A stretch of 64,000 nt of DNA from CAZTHK01 sp964613215 (lineage in GTDB: Bacteria; Krumholzibacteriota; Krumholzibacteriia; Krumholzibacteriales; CAZTHK01), in assembly GCA_964613215.1 (NCBI GenBank), contig CAZTHK010000010.1, positions 1 to 64,000 on the forward strand. Reading direction: 5' to 3'. This document shows positions 33,599-42,787 of the stretch, one piece after another. The notes under the pieces were generated by a model. The model had not been told where the DNA came from and ran no database searches. It saw only the letters and a list, made by a program, of their open reading frames with translations. Every line of letters starts with the position of its first letter. Positions within the stretch are counted from its first letter, which is position 1. Position numbers and translations under genes: made by a program.

Positions 33599-35995
33599 TT
33601 GAAAAAAAGTACCGTTAATACAGACTTATATTCAGAGATACCTTCAGAAGTTGCAGTGATACCCATAAATGACGGGGTGGTTTTCCCGTATATGATAATC
33701 CCGCTGGTTATCGAGGATGATAATCTGATAAGACTGGTGGATGAAGCACTGGCGGATAACAAGATACTGGGAGTATTCACGCAGAAGGACAGGGAAGTAA
33801 GAAATCCGGGATCATCGGATGTATACCGTACAGGTTGTGCGCTTCTGATTCAGAAGATGGTTCGTTTCCCGGAGGGACATATCCGAATAATAGGCCAGGG
33901 GATGGTCAGAATAAGAATAGCAAATTTCACTGATGATTATCCCTTTCTGAGGGCTGAGATCAAGGTAATACAGGAAAAAGATACAGGCGGTGGTAAGATT
34001 AAAGCTCTCAAGCGTAATGTGATAGATACGTTTAACCGGGTGGTGGATGCATCGGAGAGTTATCCCGATGAATTGAAACAGATTTTGGTGTCTATAGAGG
34101 ATCCCGGCCGTCTGGCCGATTTTCTATCGGCTAATTTGAGGATAGATCTGGCAATGAAGCAGGAACTTCTTGAGATCCTGGACCCCCTGGAGAGACTGGA
34201 ACTTTTATATCAGGAGATTAATAAGGAGTTCGAAATTGTAAAACTGGGCAGAAAGATTCAGAGTGATGTCAAAAAGGAGATAGATAAGGAACAGCGTAAT
34301 TACTATCTGAAACAGAAGATGAAAGCCATTCGAAGGGAACTGGGTGAGGAGGATTCGGAAGAGGAACTGGAAGAGTTGAAGCAGCGGGTGGAAGAAAAGA
34401 ATATGCCGGAAATGGTTAAGGAATCTGCGCACAAGGAGATAGAGCGTCTTAAGAAGATTCCCAGGACATCCTCGGAATTCATCGTGGCGAGGTCATACCT
34501 GGACTGGCTGCTGGAGCTCCCCTGGGTGGATTCCACAGATGATTTGCTGGACATAAAAAAGGCCAGAAAGGTTCTGGACCGGGATCACTACAACCTGGAC
34601 AAGGTTAAGGAGAGGATACTGGAATTCCTTTCGGTCAGGATACTGAAGGGAAGCAGCCGCGGTTCAATCCTGTGTTTTATGGGTCCTCCCGGGGTGGGAA
34701 AGACATCTCTGGGTAAAAGTATCGCCTCAGCACTGGGAAGGAAGTTTGTCAGAATTTCTCTGGGCGGAGTAAGGGATGAAGCTGAAATCAGGGGACACCG
34801 GAGGACCTACGTAGGTTCCCTGCCGGGAAGGATAATTCAGGGTATCAACAAGGCAGGCAGCAATAATCCTGTATTCATGCTGGATGAGATAGATAAACTG
34901 GGGAGCGATTTCAGGGGGGATCCGGCTTCAGCCCTTCTGGAGGTACTGGATCCGGAACAGAATAACAGTTTTGAGGATCATTATATCAATCTTCCCTTCG
35001 ACCTATCCAGAGTCATGTTCATTACCACGGCAAATATAATGGATACCATCCCTTCTCCCCTTCTGGACAGGATGGAGAATCTATCCCTGCCGGGGTATAT
35101 CACCAGTGAGAAACTCGAAATTGCACGCCGTTTTCTCATACCCAAGCAACTGGCAGAGAATGGAATCAAAAAGAAGAAACTTAAGATAGGTCCGGATGCT
35201 TTAAGGATTATTATCAGTAAGTATACCCGGGAGGCGGGGGTAAGAAATCTGGAGAGAAGGATCGGTGATATTGCCAGGAAGGTGGCCAAGAAACTGGTTG
35301 AAGGCAAGAGGGGACCGTACAAGGTCAGCAGGAGAAATGTGAGCAAGTATCTGGGTCCTCCCAGGTACCCCACCCGGGAGATGCTTTCCAGCCCCGAAGT
35401 GGGTGTTTCCACTGGAATGGCTAAATCATCCGCTGGAGGAGTTATCCTGTTTGTAGAAGCAATAAAGGTGAGGGGAAAGGGGCCCATTAAGATTACCGGC
35501 TATCTGGGAGATGTTATGAAGGAATCCGCAGAGGCGGCAATGAGCTTCGTGGAGGCGGAGTTTATAGATGAGCTGGAGGAAGATAATCTTTTTGATAATA
35601 ACCGGTTTCATCTTCATATACCGGAGGGCGCTGTTCCCAAGGATGGACCCAGTGCCGGCCTGGCCCTGGCTACATCCATTGCATCTGTGGCCACCGGCCG
35701 CAAGGTCCGGAATGATGTGGCCATGAGTGGTGAAATCACACTCACCGGCAAGGTATTGCCGGTGGGTGCGATAAGGGAGAAGGTGACTGCAGCCTACCGG
35801 GCGGGCATAAAGGAGATTATACTGCCGTCCATGAACAGGAAGGATCTTCAGGACCTTCCGGATAAGGTAAAGAATAAAATAAAATTCCGGTTTGTGGACG
35901 ATGTTTCCGGTGCAGTATCGATTGCTCTGTTAAAACCGGAGGGACGAAAGAAGGTCAGTAGTAAAGGGGGAAAAGGGCGAGTTGTCAGGGAGTAA
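33599..35995 (+). CDS. lon: Lon ATP-dependent protease
   Basis: Cytoplasmic AAA+ serine protease that degrades damaged and regulatory proteins. The protein of about 798 residues has an N-terminal LON substrate domain (about 15-210), a coiled-coil, an AAA+ module with Walker A GPPGVGKTS (about 361-369), and a C-terminal protease domain with the Ser-Lys dyad S685 (KDGPSAG) and K728 (REKVTAAYRAG). The two are 43 residues apart, as in E. coli. I prefer the TTG at 33599, with GGAGG ten bases upstream; a TTG at 33569 extends the frame but lacks a ribosome site. The last 14 bases overlap the next gene. Confidence 0.95.
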   Translation: MKKSTVNTDLYSEIPSEVAVIPINDGVVFPYMIIPLVIEDDNLIRLVDEALADNKILGVFTQKDREVRNPGSSDVYRTGCALLIQKMVRFPEGHIRIIGQGMVRIRIANFTDDYPFLRAEIKVIQEKDTGGGKIKALKRNVIDTFNRVVDASESYPDELKQILVSIEDPGRLADFLSANLRIDLAMKQELLEILDPLERLELLYQEINKEFEIVKLGRKIQSDVKKEIDKEQRNYYLKQKMKAIRRELGEEDSEEELEELKQRVEEKNMPEMVKESAHKEIERLKKIPRTSSEFIVARSYLDWLLELPWVDSTDDLLDIKKARKVLDRDHYNLDKVKERILEFLSVRILKGSSRGSILCFMGPPGVGKTSLGKSIASALGRKFVRISLGGVRDEAEIRGHRRTYVGSLPGRIIQGINKAGSNNPVFMLDEIDKLGSDFRGDPASALLEVLDPEQNNSFEDHYINLPFDLSRVMFITTANIMDTIPSPLLDRMENLSLPGYITSEKLEIARRFLIPKQLAENGIKKKKLKIGPDALRIIISKYTREAGVRNLERRIGDIARKVAKKLVEGKRGPYKVSRRNVSKYLGPPRYPTREMLSSPEVGVSTGMAKSSAGGVILFVEAIKVRGKGPIKITGYLGDVMKESAEAAMSFVEAEFIDELEEDNLFDNNRFHLHIPEGAVPKDGPSAGLALATSIASVATGRKVRNDVAMSGEITLTGKVLPVGAIREKVTAAYRAGIKEIILPSMNRKDLQDLPDKVKNKIKFRFVDDVSGAVSIALLKPEGRKKVSSKGGKGRVVRE

Positions 35996-37070
35996 CAAGA
36001 TCAATAACTTAATGCTGCGTTTAATGTCTTTTTTGCTGATGAGGAAAAAACACCGGAAAATATTCACGCTTCCAGGGGATATTACCGATTCAGCACAGGT
36101 GTTGTTTATAGACTCCGGAAAGATTACAGATATTCTTTTCGGGGCTCCGGTGATAAATTACTTTCACCGGGAACATCCTGATATTAAAACCACCCTCCTT
36201 GTAAACAGGGAACATGCCGGGATCGCTAAATCAATAATGAAGGTCAAAAGGATTATCACCTACCGGAGCAGTCAGCTCAAACTGTATAAGGGTTCATTTA
36301 CAGCACTGCTAAAACAGTTCAGAAAACAGTTCATAGAAACTGCCATAGTACTGGACCGGGAGGTAGAGCTGGAGAGGCTTCTGATCGCATTTTTCAGTGG
36401 TGCCCGGATTAGAATCGGTTTTGCCCGCCCCTTCGTCTATCCTCTGATCAACTGTGAAATTCAATCAGCAGAGTATGGTTATGAGGGTGAAAAGATGAGC
36501 CGTATATTATCTTCCGCCGGAGCGGGAGATAGAAGGGAGGAGATATCAGAATACGTACACCGGGAGGATTTTCCCCAGGCACGGCAGTATATACATTTCA
36601 GAATGCCTGAGAAAGATTCTCTTCTGGTGGGCCTGGACCCGGGGAAGGGAATGACCGGCCACAGGGTAATACCTGAAATACTGGCCTATCTGTCCAATAA
36701 TCTCTCCAGCAGGAAGAAGGTTAAAGTGATAGTCATCCTTTACCCCTGGGAGAGGGAGCTGGTGGAGAATTTTTCAAAACTGCTCAAATGTGAAGTGATA
36801 GGGATCGACCCCGGAGAGGCAGAAGAGGTGGTTTCCTTTCTGGCTCAATGCGACCTTTTTATTTCGGGAAATACCAATCTGTTTCACTTCTCGGCCTGTA
36901 TGGGTATTCCCACTATTGGCCTTTTTACCAAGTACGATGGCGATAATTGGATTCCCCCCCAACACAATGTGGCCATCTTTAAAGGGACCAGTGGTGAGAA
37001 GCTTTCTTTGAAGAAGTTCCTGAGTACGGTGGAACAGGTTCTGGCGGCGGGAGGGGAGCCTTCCCGATGA
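35982..37070 (+). CDS. GT9-family glycosyltransferase (heptosyltransferase-like)
   Basis: A 362-residue protein of the ADP-heptose:LPS heptosyltransferase superfamily, more divergent than the other three here. It has an N-terminal Rossmann half with VLFIDSGKITDILFGAPV, and a C-terminal half with the family's donor-site block ISGNTNLFHFSACMGIPTIGLF. A basic N-terminal stretch (MLRLMSFLLMRKKH) suggests membrane association. The TTG start lies inside lon, and its end overlaps msbA by four bases (ATGA). It probably adds a core-oligosaccharide sugar. Confidence 0.75.
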   Translation: MSGSNKINNLMLRLMSFLLMRKKHRKIFTLPGDITDSAQVLFIDSGKITDILFGAPVINYFHREHPDIKTTLLVNREHAGIAKSIMKVKRIITYRSSQLKLYKGSFTALLKQFRKQFIETAIVLDREVELERLLIAFFSGARIRIGFARPFVYPLINCEIQSAEYGYEGEKMSRILSSAGAGDRREEISEYVHREDFPQARQYIHFRMPEKDSLLVGLDPGKGMTGHRVIPEILAYLSNNLSSRKKVKVIVILYPWERELVENFSKLLKCEVIGIDPGEAEEVVSFLAQCDLFISGNTNLFHFSACMGIPTIGLFTKYDGDNWIPPQHNVAIFKGTSGEKLSLKKFLSTVEQVLAAGGEPSR

Positions 37071-38944
37071 ACGGAAGTCTATCCAATACGGCAGAACTGA
37101 GTGCCAGGAGAACTTACCTGAGGCTGCTCTTCTTTTTGAAACCTTTCTGGAAGAAGCTGATAATCCTGTTCCTGTGTACCACTATATTCGCCTCCCTGAG
37201 CGGGGTTTCCCTGACCCTTATTCCTCCCTTCCTGAACATACTGTTTAACAAGAAACCTGCGGAGGTAATTGGCCAGGAGCCGGACACTGATAATGGGATT
37301 CCGCTGCCGGATGGAGTGGATAAAAAGGTGGAGGGAATAATCTACCAGGTAAAAATATTCATATATCAGGGGCAGCCCCGTCAGAGGCTGGCCCGTTTCT
37401 GTGTGATCTTCTTCTGCCTGATGATTATCAAGAACATATTTGGTTATGTCAGCACTTACCTTACCCTTTATCTGGAGCAATCAGTCCTTTTTAACATCAG
37501 GAACAGACTGTACGGGAAGATACAGATGCTTCCCATGTCATTCTTCGACAGGGAGAAGACTGGTAACCTGATATCCAGGATAACCAACGATGTCACCAAA
37601 CTCAGGGGGGTTATAGTGGGCAGTCTGGCAAGTTTGATAAGAAACGGACTGATGACCATCATTGCTGTAATAATAGTATTCTATACCTCCTGGAAGCTCT
37701 CCCTGTTGACCCTTGTAATTCTGCCACTGAACATTTATCTCATCTCTATTATAAGCAGGAAACTCAGGAAGGGGAGTATGCGGGCCCAGAGCAGGATGGC
37801 TGATCTGACCTCCACACTGCAGGAAACCATATCGGGGGTGAGGGTGGTAAAGGCATTCAGCATGGAAAATTTCGAGAAGAATAAATTCCAAGCCTTTAAT
37901 TGGAAGTATCTGAAGGAATATTTGAAGATGAGACGCTTCGCCGAGCTGGCTTCCCCCACCAGCGAAACCCTGGGGACACTGGCCAGTGTGATGATACTCT
38001 GGTATGGAGGAGGATTGGTGATCCAGGGTGATATCGACCCTGCCAATCTGATGATGTTTATCGGCGCTATGCTTTGGGTGGTGACTCCGGTCAAGCATCT
38101 CAGTAAACTGAACAATGTTATTCAGGAGGGGATAGCCTGCGGGCAGAGAGTGCTTCAGGTAATAGATATAAAAACAGAGAGTGAACAGTCGGGAAGTGTG
38201 GAGATAGATTCGCTGGAAAGGGATATAAGATACCAGGATGTCAGTTTCAGCTATAACCTGGAGTCACCTGTATTGAAGGATATAAATCTCACCATCCGAA
38301 AGGGTGAGGTGGTTGCTATCGTCGGTCCCAGTGGAGCCGGGAAGACCACTATCGCAGATCTGTTGGCCCGTTTTTATATTCCTACCTCCGGCACGATACT
38401 TATAGATGGAATCGATATCAGAGAACTCAAGCTCTCCTCCCTCAGGTCACTTATGGGTATAGTAACTCAGGAAACCATACTTTTCAATGATACCGTTTTC
38501 AATAATATCGCTTACGGGGTTGAAGGCTGCCCCCTGGAAGATGTGGTGGAAGCGTCCAGGGCAGCCAATGCTCATGACTTTATCCAAAATATGCCTCAAT
38601 CCTATCAGACCGTAATAGGAGACCGGGGTGTACAGCTTTCCGGGGGTCAGAGGCAGAGACTGGCTATCTCCAGGGCCCTGCTCAAGAATCCACAGATACT
38701 GATACTTGATGAGGCTACCAGCTCACTGGATATCGAGAGTGAGGCTCTGGTACAGGAGGCCATTGAAAGATTGATGAAGGGGCGGACCAATCTGGTCATA
38801 GCACACCGGCTCTCCACTATCAGGAATGCCGATAAGATTGTAGTTCTGGAGAATGGAGTTATTCGTCAGGTGGGGAATCACCAGGAGTTGATAAATGAAA
38901 AGGGAGTCTACCGGAAACTCTACCAACTTCATCTGGAAAAATGA
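37067..38944 (+). CDS. msbA: MsbA-like lipid A/glycolipid flippase (ABC exporter)
   Basis: Homodimeric ABC exporter that flips core-lipid A across the inner membrane. The 625-residue protein has six membrane helices (about 20-360). The nucleotide-binding domain contains Walker A GPSGAGKT (about 423-430), signature LSGGQRQRL, Walker B ILILDEATSSLD and the switch His of IAHRLST. Position among LPS-core genes supports MsbA over a drug exporter. It overlaps its neighbours on both sides (4 and 50 bp). Confidence 0.85.
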   Translation: MNGSLSNTAELSARRTYLRLLFFLKPFWKKLIILFLCTTIFASLSGVSLTLIPPFLNILFNKKPAEVIGQEPDTDNGIPLPDGVDKKVEGIIYQVKIFIYQGQPRQRLARFCVIFFCLMIIKNIFGYVSTYLTLYLEQSVLFNIRNRLYGKIQMLPMSFFDREKTGNLISRITNDVTKLRGVIVGSLASLIRNGLMTIIAVIIVFYTSWKLSLLTLVILPLNIYLISIISRKLRKGSMRAQSRMADLTSTLQETISGVRVVKAFSMENFEKNKFQAFNWKYLKEYLKMRRFAELASPTSETLGTLASVMILWYGGGLVIQGDIDPANLMMFIGAMLWVVTPVKHLSKLNNVIQEGIACGQRVLQVIDIKTESEQSGSVEIDSLERDIRYQDVSFSYNLESPVLKDINLTIRKGEVVAIVGPSGAGKTTIADLLARFYIPTSGTILIDGIDIRELKLSSLRSLMGIVTQETILFNDTVFNNIAYGVEGCPLEDVVEASRAANAHDFIQNMPQSYQTVIGDRGVQLSGGQRQRLAISRALLKNPQILILDEATSSLDIESEALVQEAIERLMKGRTNLVIAHRLSTIRNADKIVVLENGVIRQVGNHQELINEKGVYRKLYQLHLEK

Positions 38945-39944
38945 CAGAATACTTATAATCGCTCCTAACTGGCTGGGAGATGCTGTAATGGCGACTCCCA
39001 GCTTTAAACTTATCAGGGATCAATTCCCCCACCGGGGTGTAGATTTGTTATGCAGGAGCTATGTGGGGGAGATTTTCAGGAGAAATCCCAATCTGGACAG
39101 GATGATTGAGTTCTCCGGGGAGAAGGGATATCTCTCCATGTTCTACCGGTTGCGGAGGGCCGGGCCCACCGGTGGGTGGGAGGCATGTTTTGTCTTCCCC
39201 GGATCATTTTCCAGCGGGCTGACCGCCTGGATCTCGGGATCACGGGAGCGTATCGGGTATAGCGGTGAAATGAGAAAGATCTTTCTTACTGTTTCGCTGC
39301 CGGCGGAACATTACAGATCCAGGCATCTTTCCCGTTCCTATCTGAAGCTGGTAGAGTCTTACACCGGTGCCAGAGCAGCCCCGCCCCTTGATCCCCTGGT
39401 TGTCCCTCCCCGGGGATGGAGGAAGACGGCCCGAAATCTGGTGGGGGAAGGTGATTATTTCGTTCTGGCCGCCGGAGCTTCATACGGTTCCGCCAAGATA
39501 TGGCCCCGTCAAAGATATTCAGATCTTGCCGGAAGGCTATGGGAATCCACAGGTATGAAAGCTGTTACCGTAGGAACAGAGGGCGACAGGGAGACCGCTG
39601 ATATGATAACCGGGGAGAGCGGAGCCAGGGGAATTAATCTGTCAGGCCGGTGCAGCCTGGGAGAGCTGATATCTGTTCTTAATGGTGCTTCTCTGATGGT
39701 GGGAAACGACAGCGGGCCGGTTCACATAGCGGCGGCCCTGGGAGTAAAAACGGTCACCATATTCGGGTCAACCAGTCCGGAATGGACCGCCCCGCTGGGC
39801 AGATTCACCCGGACAGTTATAAACAGGCCGGAATGTTCTCCCTGTTTCAAGAGGGAATGCCCTGATGGTAGTTTGAGATGCCTCAAAGGGGTGGAGGCAG
39901 GGGATGTGTATGAAGAAGCAATTGATCTTTTACAAGGGAGGTAG
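38895..39944 (+). CDS. waaF: ADP-heptose:LPS heptosyltransferase, WaaF-like
   Basis: GT9 enzyme of 349 residues that transfers heptose to the inner core. It shows APNWLGDAVMATPSF (about 24-38), the C-terminal donor site VGNDSGPVHIAAALGVKTVTIFG split by a short gap (VGNDSGPVHIAAALG then VKTVTIFG), and the cysteine-rich tail (ECSPCFKRECPDG, RCL) typical of WaaF. The ATG at 38895 lies 50 bp inside msbA and is fixed by CCAGGAG seven bases upstream; there is no later common start in frame before the conserved region. Confidence 0.88.
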   Translation: MKRESTGNSTNFIWKNDRILIIAPNWLGDAVMATPSFKLIRDQFPHRGVDLLCRSYVGEIFRRNPNLDRMIEFSGEKGYLSMFYRLRRAGPTGGWEACFVFPGSFSSGLTAWISGSRERIGYSGEMRKIFLTVSLPAEHYRSRHLSRSYLKLVESYTGARAAPPLDPLVVPPRGWRKTARNLVGEGDYFVLAAGASYGSAKIWPRQRYSDLAGRLWESTGMKAVTVGTEGDRETADMITGESGARGINLSGRCSLGELISVLNGASLMVGNDSGPVHIAAALGVKTVTIFGSTSPEWTAPLGRFTRTVINRPECSPCFKRECPDGSLRCLKGVEAGDVYEEAIDLLQGR

Positions 39945-39945
39945 A

Positions 39946-40971
39946 ATGTCTGATATCTCAATTGAACCGGGTGAACTGTTAGGAGTGGCGAGAGCGTGGA
40001 AAAAGGCTAAGGTGGTTGTGTTGGGTGATCTGATTCTGGACCAGTTTATCTATGGTATGTCCGGCCGTGTTTCCAGGGAAGCTCCGGTGATCATAGTCAA
40101 ATACAGAGGCAACCGGTTCAATCCCGGAGGGGCTGCCAATGCTGCCAGAAATGTATCCGACCTGGGCGGCACCGCTGTTCCGGTGGGGATTACCGGTAGG
40201 GACAGGGAGGGAGACAGGCTTAAGGACATTCTAAAAGGGGGGAAGTTGATTACAGGGGGGATCATTCCTTCTGCAGAGAGAGGAACTACCTCCAAGACCA
40301 GAATAATGGCCGGGGATTACCATGCTCAACAGCAACAGATAGTGAGGATTGACCGTGAAGAGCCGGAGCCTGTATCAAAAAAACTGGAGGATAGAATCAT
40401 TTCCCGGTTCAGCGGCAGTATTTCAGGTGCGGATGCGGTGCTGCTCAGTGATTATAACCAGGGCCTGTTCACCGACCGTATTATTGGTGAAGCAATATCC
40501 ATTTCCTCTGAGAAGAAGATCCCGGTGGTTGCTGATTCAAGGTTTAATCTCATCAAATTCAAGGGAATTACCACCGCCACCCCTAACGAGAGGGAAGCGG
40601 CAGAAGCGGCTGGAACCGGTCTGGATAGAGGTGAAAATCCTGATCGGGCGGGGCGGAAGCTTCTGAAGAAACTCAAGGCCTCCTCCATATTGATTACCAT
40701 GGGAAACAGGGGGATGTCTCTTTATCGGCGATACCGTAAGGCCAGGCGTGTAAATGTGGTGGGGAGTCCGGAAGCTACCGATGTGACGGGTGCAGGTGAT
40801 ACAGTAGCGTCGGTTATAGCACTTTCCCTGGCGGTAGGAGCGGAAATGGAAACCGCCATGGTTCTGGCAAATATTGCTGCATCAAGGGTAGTGATGAAGA
40901 GGGGGACCGCTACAGTGACTAATGATGAATTATCCCATTCCATAAGAAGTATATACCGGACAGAGGAGTGA
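39946..40971 (+). CDS. hldA: D-glycero-beta-D-manno-heptose-7-phosphate kinase (HldA / RfaE domain I)
   Basis: PfkB-family sugar kinase of 341 residues that makes heptose 1,7-bisphosphate for ADP-heptose synthesis. It has the N-terminal VVLGDLILDQFIYG, substrate motif NPGGAANAARN, and the catalytic anion-hole motif DVTGAGDTVASV with Asp as base. The ATG at 39946 follows AAGGGAGGT and begins two bases after the waaF stop. An upstream in-frame ATG (39904) inside waaF is less likely. In E. coli this domain is fused to the adenylyltransferase as HldE; here they are separate genes. Confidence 0.9.
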   Translation: MSDISIEPGELLGVARAWKKAKVVVLGDLILDQFIYGMSGRVSREAPVIIVKYRGNRFNPGGAANAARNVSDLGGTAVPVGITGRDREGDRLKDILKGGKLITGGIIPSAERGTTSKTRIMAGDYHAQQQQIVRIDREEPEPVSKKLEDRIISRFSGSISGADAVLLSDYNQGLFTDRIIGEAISISSEKKIPVVADSRFNLIKFKGITTATPNEREAAEAAGTGLDRGENPDRAGRKLLKKLKASSILITMGNRGMSLYRRYRKARRVNVVGSPEATDVTGAGDTVASVIALSLAVGAEMETAMVLANIAASRVVMKRGTATVTNDELSHSIRSIYRTEE

Positions 40972-40972
40972 A

Positions 40973-41179
40973 ATGAGTTTTGAGAATAGGAGTTATTCTT
41001 CCTCATCCGATGTCTTCGGAGGGGTCAGGTGCTATATCGAACCGGGCAATGTTTTTTTGTTAAGGGGGCATACCTTTACAATATATACTCCCGGGGGAAC
41101 TCTGCCTACATGGCTGGAATTCTCAGGAAGGGTGGAGAAGCTGGATTGCATCGCTGAAAGCAGGCAAGAAGAAGAGTAA
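40973..41179 (+). CDS. small protein of unknown function between hldA and rfaE2
   Basis: A 68-residue frame beginning two bases after the hldA stop, with GAGGAG seven bases before the ATG. Codon choice (AGG, AGA, ATA) matches its neighbours. The sequence looks like a short beta-rich domain (FGGVRCYIEPGNVFLLRG, then FTIYTPGG and WLEFSGRVEKLDC) with an acidic end. It has no signal peptide and I recognise no family. It could be a real small gene or a non-functional frame in the 248 bp spacer. Confidence 0.45.
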   Translation: MSFENRSYSSSSDVFGGVRCYIEPGNVFLLRGHTFTIYTPGGTLPTWLEFSGRVEKLDCIAESRQEEE

Positions 41180-41219
41180 TTCCCGATTTGGTAACCTTTT
41201 ATAACAGGAGGATGACAGG

Positions 41220-41732
41220 TTGTCAAAAAATATATTCCTCAATATGGATGAACTGGCTGAAGTTCTGGAAAGAGAAAAAGATAAAGGTAAAAAGGTGGTT
41301 CTGACCAATGGATGTTTCGATATCCTTCATGTGGGTCATGTACGGTACCTCAAGGAGGCTGCAGAGTATGGTGATATACTGGTCACTGCGGTTAATGATG
41401 ATAACTCCACCCTTGATCTCAAAGGGCCTCCCCGCCCCATCATGCCGGCAGAGGAGAGAGCGGAAATTGTTTCATCACTCCACATGGTAGACTATACTCT
41501 GATATTCAAGCACAGGATGGTAGATCAGGTTATTATAAGGTTGCGTCCCCATATACACGCAAAGGGTACAGATTACCGGGTGGATAATGTTCCCGAATTG
41601 GAGACTTCACAGAAGGTGGGTTGCCGGACCGTAATAACCGGAGACCCCAAAAACCATTCCAGCAGTGAGATAATATCGAAGATGTCAGGAATGGATAATG
41701 AGGACATTATCGAGGAGGGGGAGATCGATTAA
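41220..41732 (+). CDS. rfaE2: D-glycero-beta-D-manno-heptose 1-phosphate adenylyltransferase (RfaE domain II)
   Basis: Nucleotidyltransferase of 170 residues that makes ADP-heptose from ATP and heptose 1-phosphate. It has NGCFDILHVGHVRYL (about 28-42), which includes the HxGH nucleotide motif, and KGTDYR. The TTG start has AGGAGG eight bases upstream. Together with hldA it replaces the fused HldE of E. coli. The phosphatase gmhB, isomerase gmhA and epimerase hldD are not in the window. Its stop shares one base with the next start (TAATG). Confidence 0.9.
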   Translation: MSKNIFLNMDELAEVLEREKDKGKKVVLTNGCFDILHVGHVRYLKEAAEYGDILVTAVNDDNSTLDLKGPPRPIMPAEERAEIVSSLHMVDYTLIFKHRMVDQVIIRLRPHIHAKGTDYRVDNVPELETSQKVGCRTVITGDPKNHSSSEIISKMSGMDNEDIIEEGEID

Positions 41733-42787
41733 TGATCAGGGGGGGAAGATCAGGAGATGTAGTCATGGGGAAGGGTGATAAACCCAGAATACTGTTAACC
41801 CGTTTGAGGTACCTGGGGGACGTTATACTAACTACCCCGGTTATATCAGCGGTCAAGAAGAGATACCCCTCGGCTGAAATATACTATCTGGCAGAGTATC
41901 CCTATTCCCGGGTGTTGCTTAATAATCCTGCCCTTTCCGGAGTACTAAGTCTGAACAGGGGATTCAGGAATACCGCCGCCATGATAATGAAGTTGAGAAG
42001 ATTGTCATTAAATATTGCAGTTGACCTGTTCTACAATCCCAGAAGCGCAATGCTGCTGTTTCTTTCAGGTATTCCGGTGAGGGTGGGAGGGTGCAGAAGG
42101 ATAAGAAGATATCTTTATACCCATAACTTTGAGGTCCCCGGCCAAATCAAAAGCGCGGTTGACCACCATCTTTACTTTCCAGGGAGCATGGGAATAGGGG
42201 AGGATAGTGGTGATCCGGAGATATTCCTCACCGCTGAGGAGAAGGAGAGGGGCAGAAAAATTGTGGATGACCTGGTAAGGGGTCATCACAGAAGGACTTT
42301 AGTGGCAATGCATCCGGGTGGAACGTGGCCGGCCAAACGATGGCCGGCAGATAATTTTGTCGAGCTGGCTGGCCTGATTGAAAATAAAATGGATGCAGGT
42401 GTGCTGATTATCCATGGGCCGGGAGAAGAAAGAATTGGTCGGTATATAACCAGCAGAGGTGGTAATGCGTTAAACTTGTTGCCGTTAAAGTCAATTCGTT
42501 CTCTCGCTTCGGTGTTGTATCATTGCAGCGCAGTAGTCTCCAATGACGGAGGGGTTATGCACATGGCAGCAGCTCTGCACCGTCCCACTGTAGGGATTAT
42601 GGGCCCCACCGATCCGGAAATATGGTTTCCCTACCAGGGCAGAGGATCCTGCCGGGTGGTTTACCGCAACCAGGAATGTTCTCCCTGTAACAGGCACTAC
42701 TGCGAAGATCTGAGCTGCCTGAATGAAATAACCCCTGTTGAAGTTTACCGTAATATCGAGAAAGTGATGAGAGGGGAGGGGGCATGA
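41732..42787 (+). CDS. GT9 heptosyltransferase-like glycosyltransferase
   Basis: A 351-residue GT9 protein with ILLTRLRYLGDVILTTPVI (about 18-36), the central HPGGTWPAKRWP and the donor block VVSNDGGVMHMAAALHRPTV. The C-terminal Cys motif (ECSPCNRHYCEDLSC) is present as in WaaF and WaaC relatives. It overlaps rfaE2 by one base and the next gene by four, so these genes are translated as a chain. It is a likely LPS-core heptose or related sugar transferase; the precise linkage cannot be told. Confidence 0.82.
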   Translation: MIRGGRSGDVVMGKGDKPRILLTRLRYLGDVILTTPVISAVKKRYPSAEIYYLAEYPYSRVLLNNPALSGVLSLNRGFRNTAAMIMKLRRLSLNIAVDLFYNPRSAMLLFLSGIPVRVGGCRRIRRYLYTHNFEVPGQIKSAVDHHLYFPGSMGIGEDSGDPEIFLTAEEKERGRKIVDDLVRGHHRRTLVAMHPGGTWPAKRWPADNFVELAGLIENKMDAGVLIIHGPGEERIGRYITSRGGNALNLLPLKSIRSLASVLYHCSAVVSNDGGVMHMAAALHRPTVGIMGPTDPEIWFPYQGRGSCRVVYRNQECSPCNRHYCEDLSCLNEITPVEVYRNIEKVMRGEGA

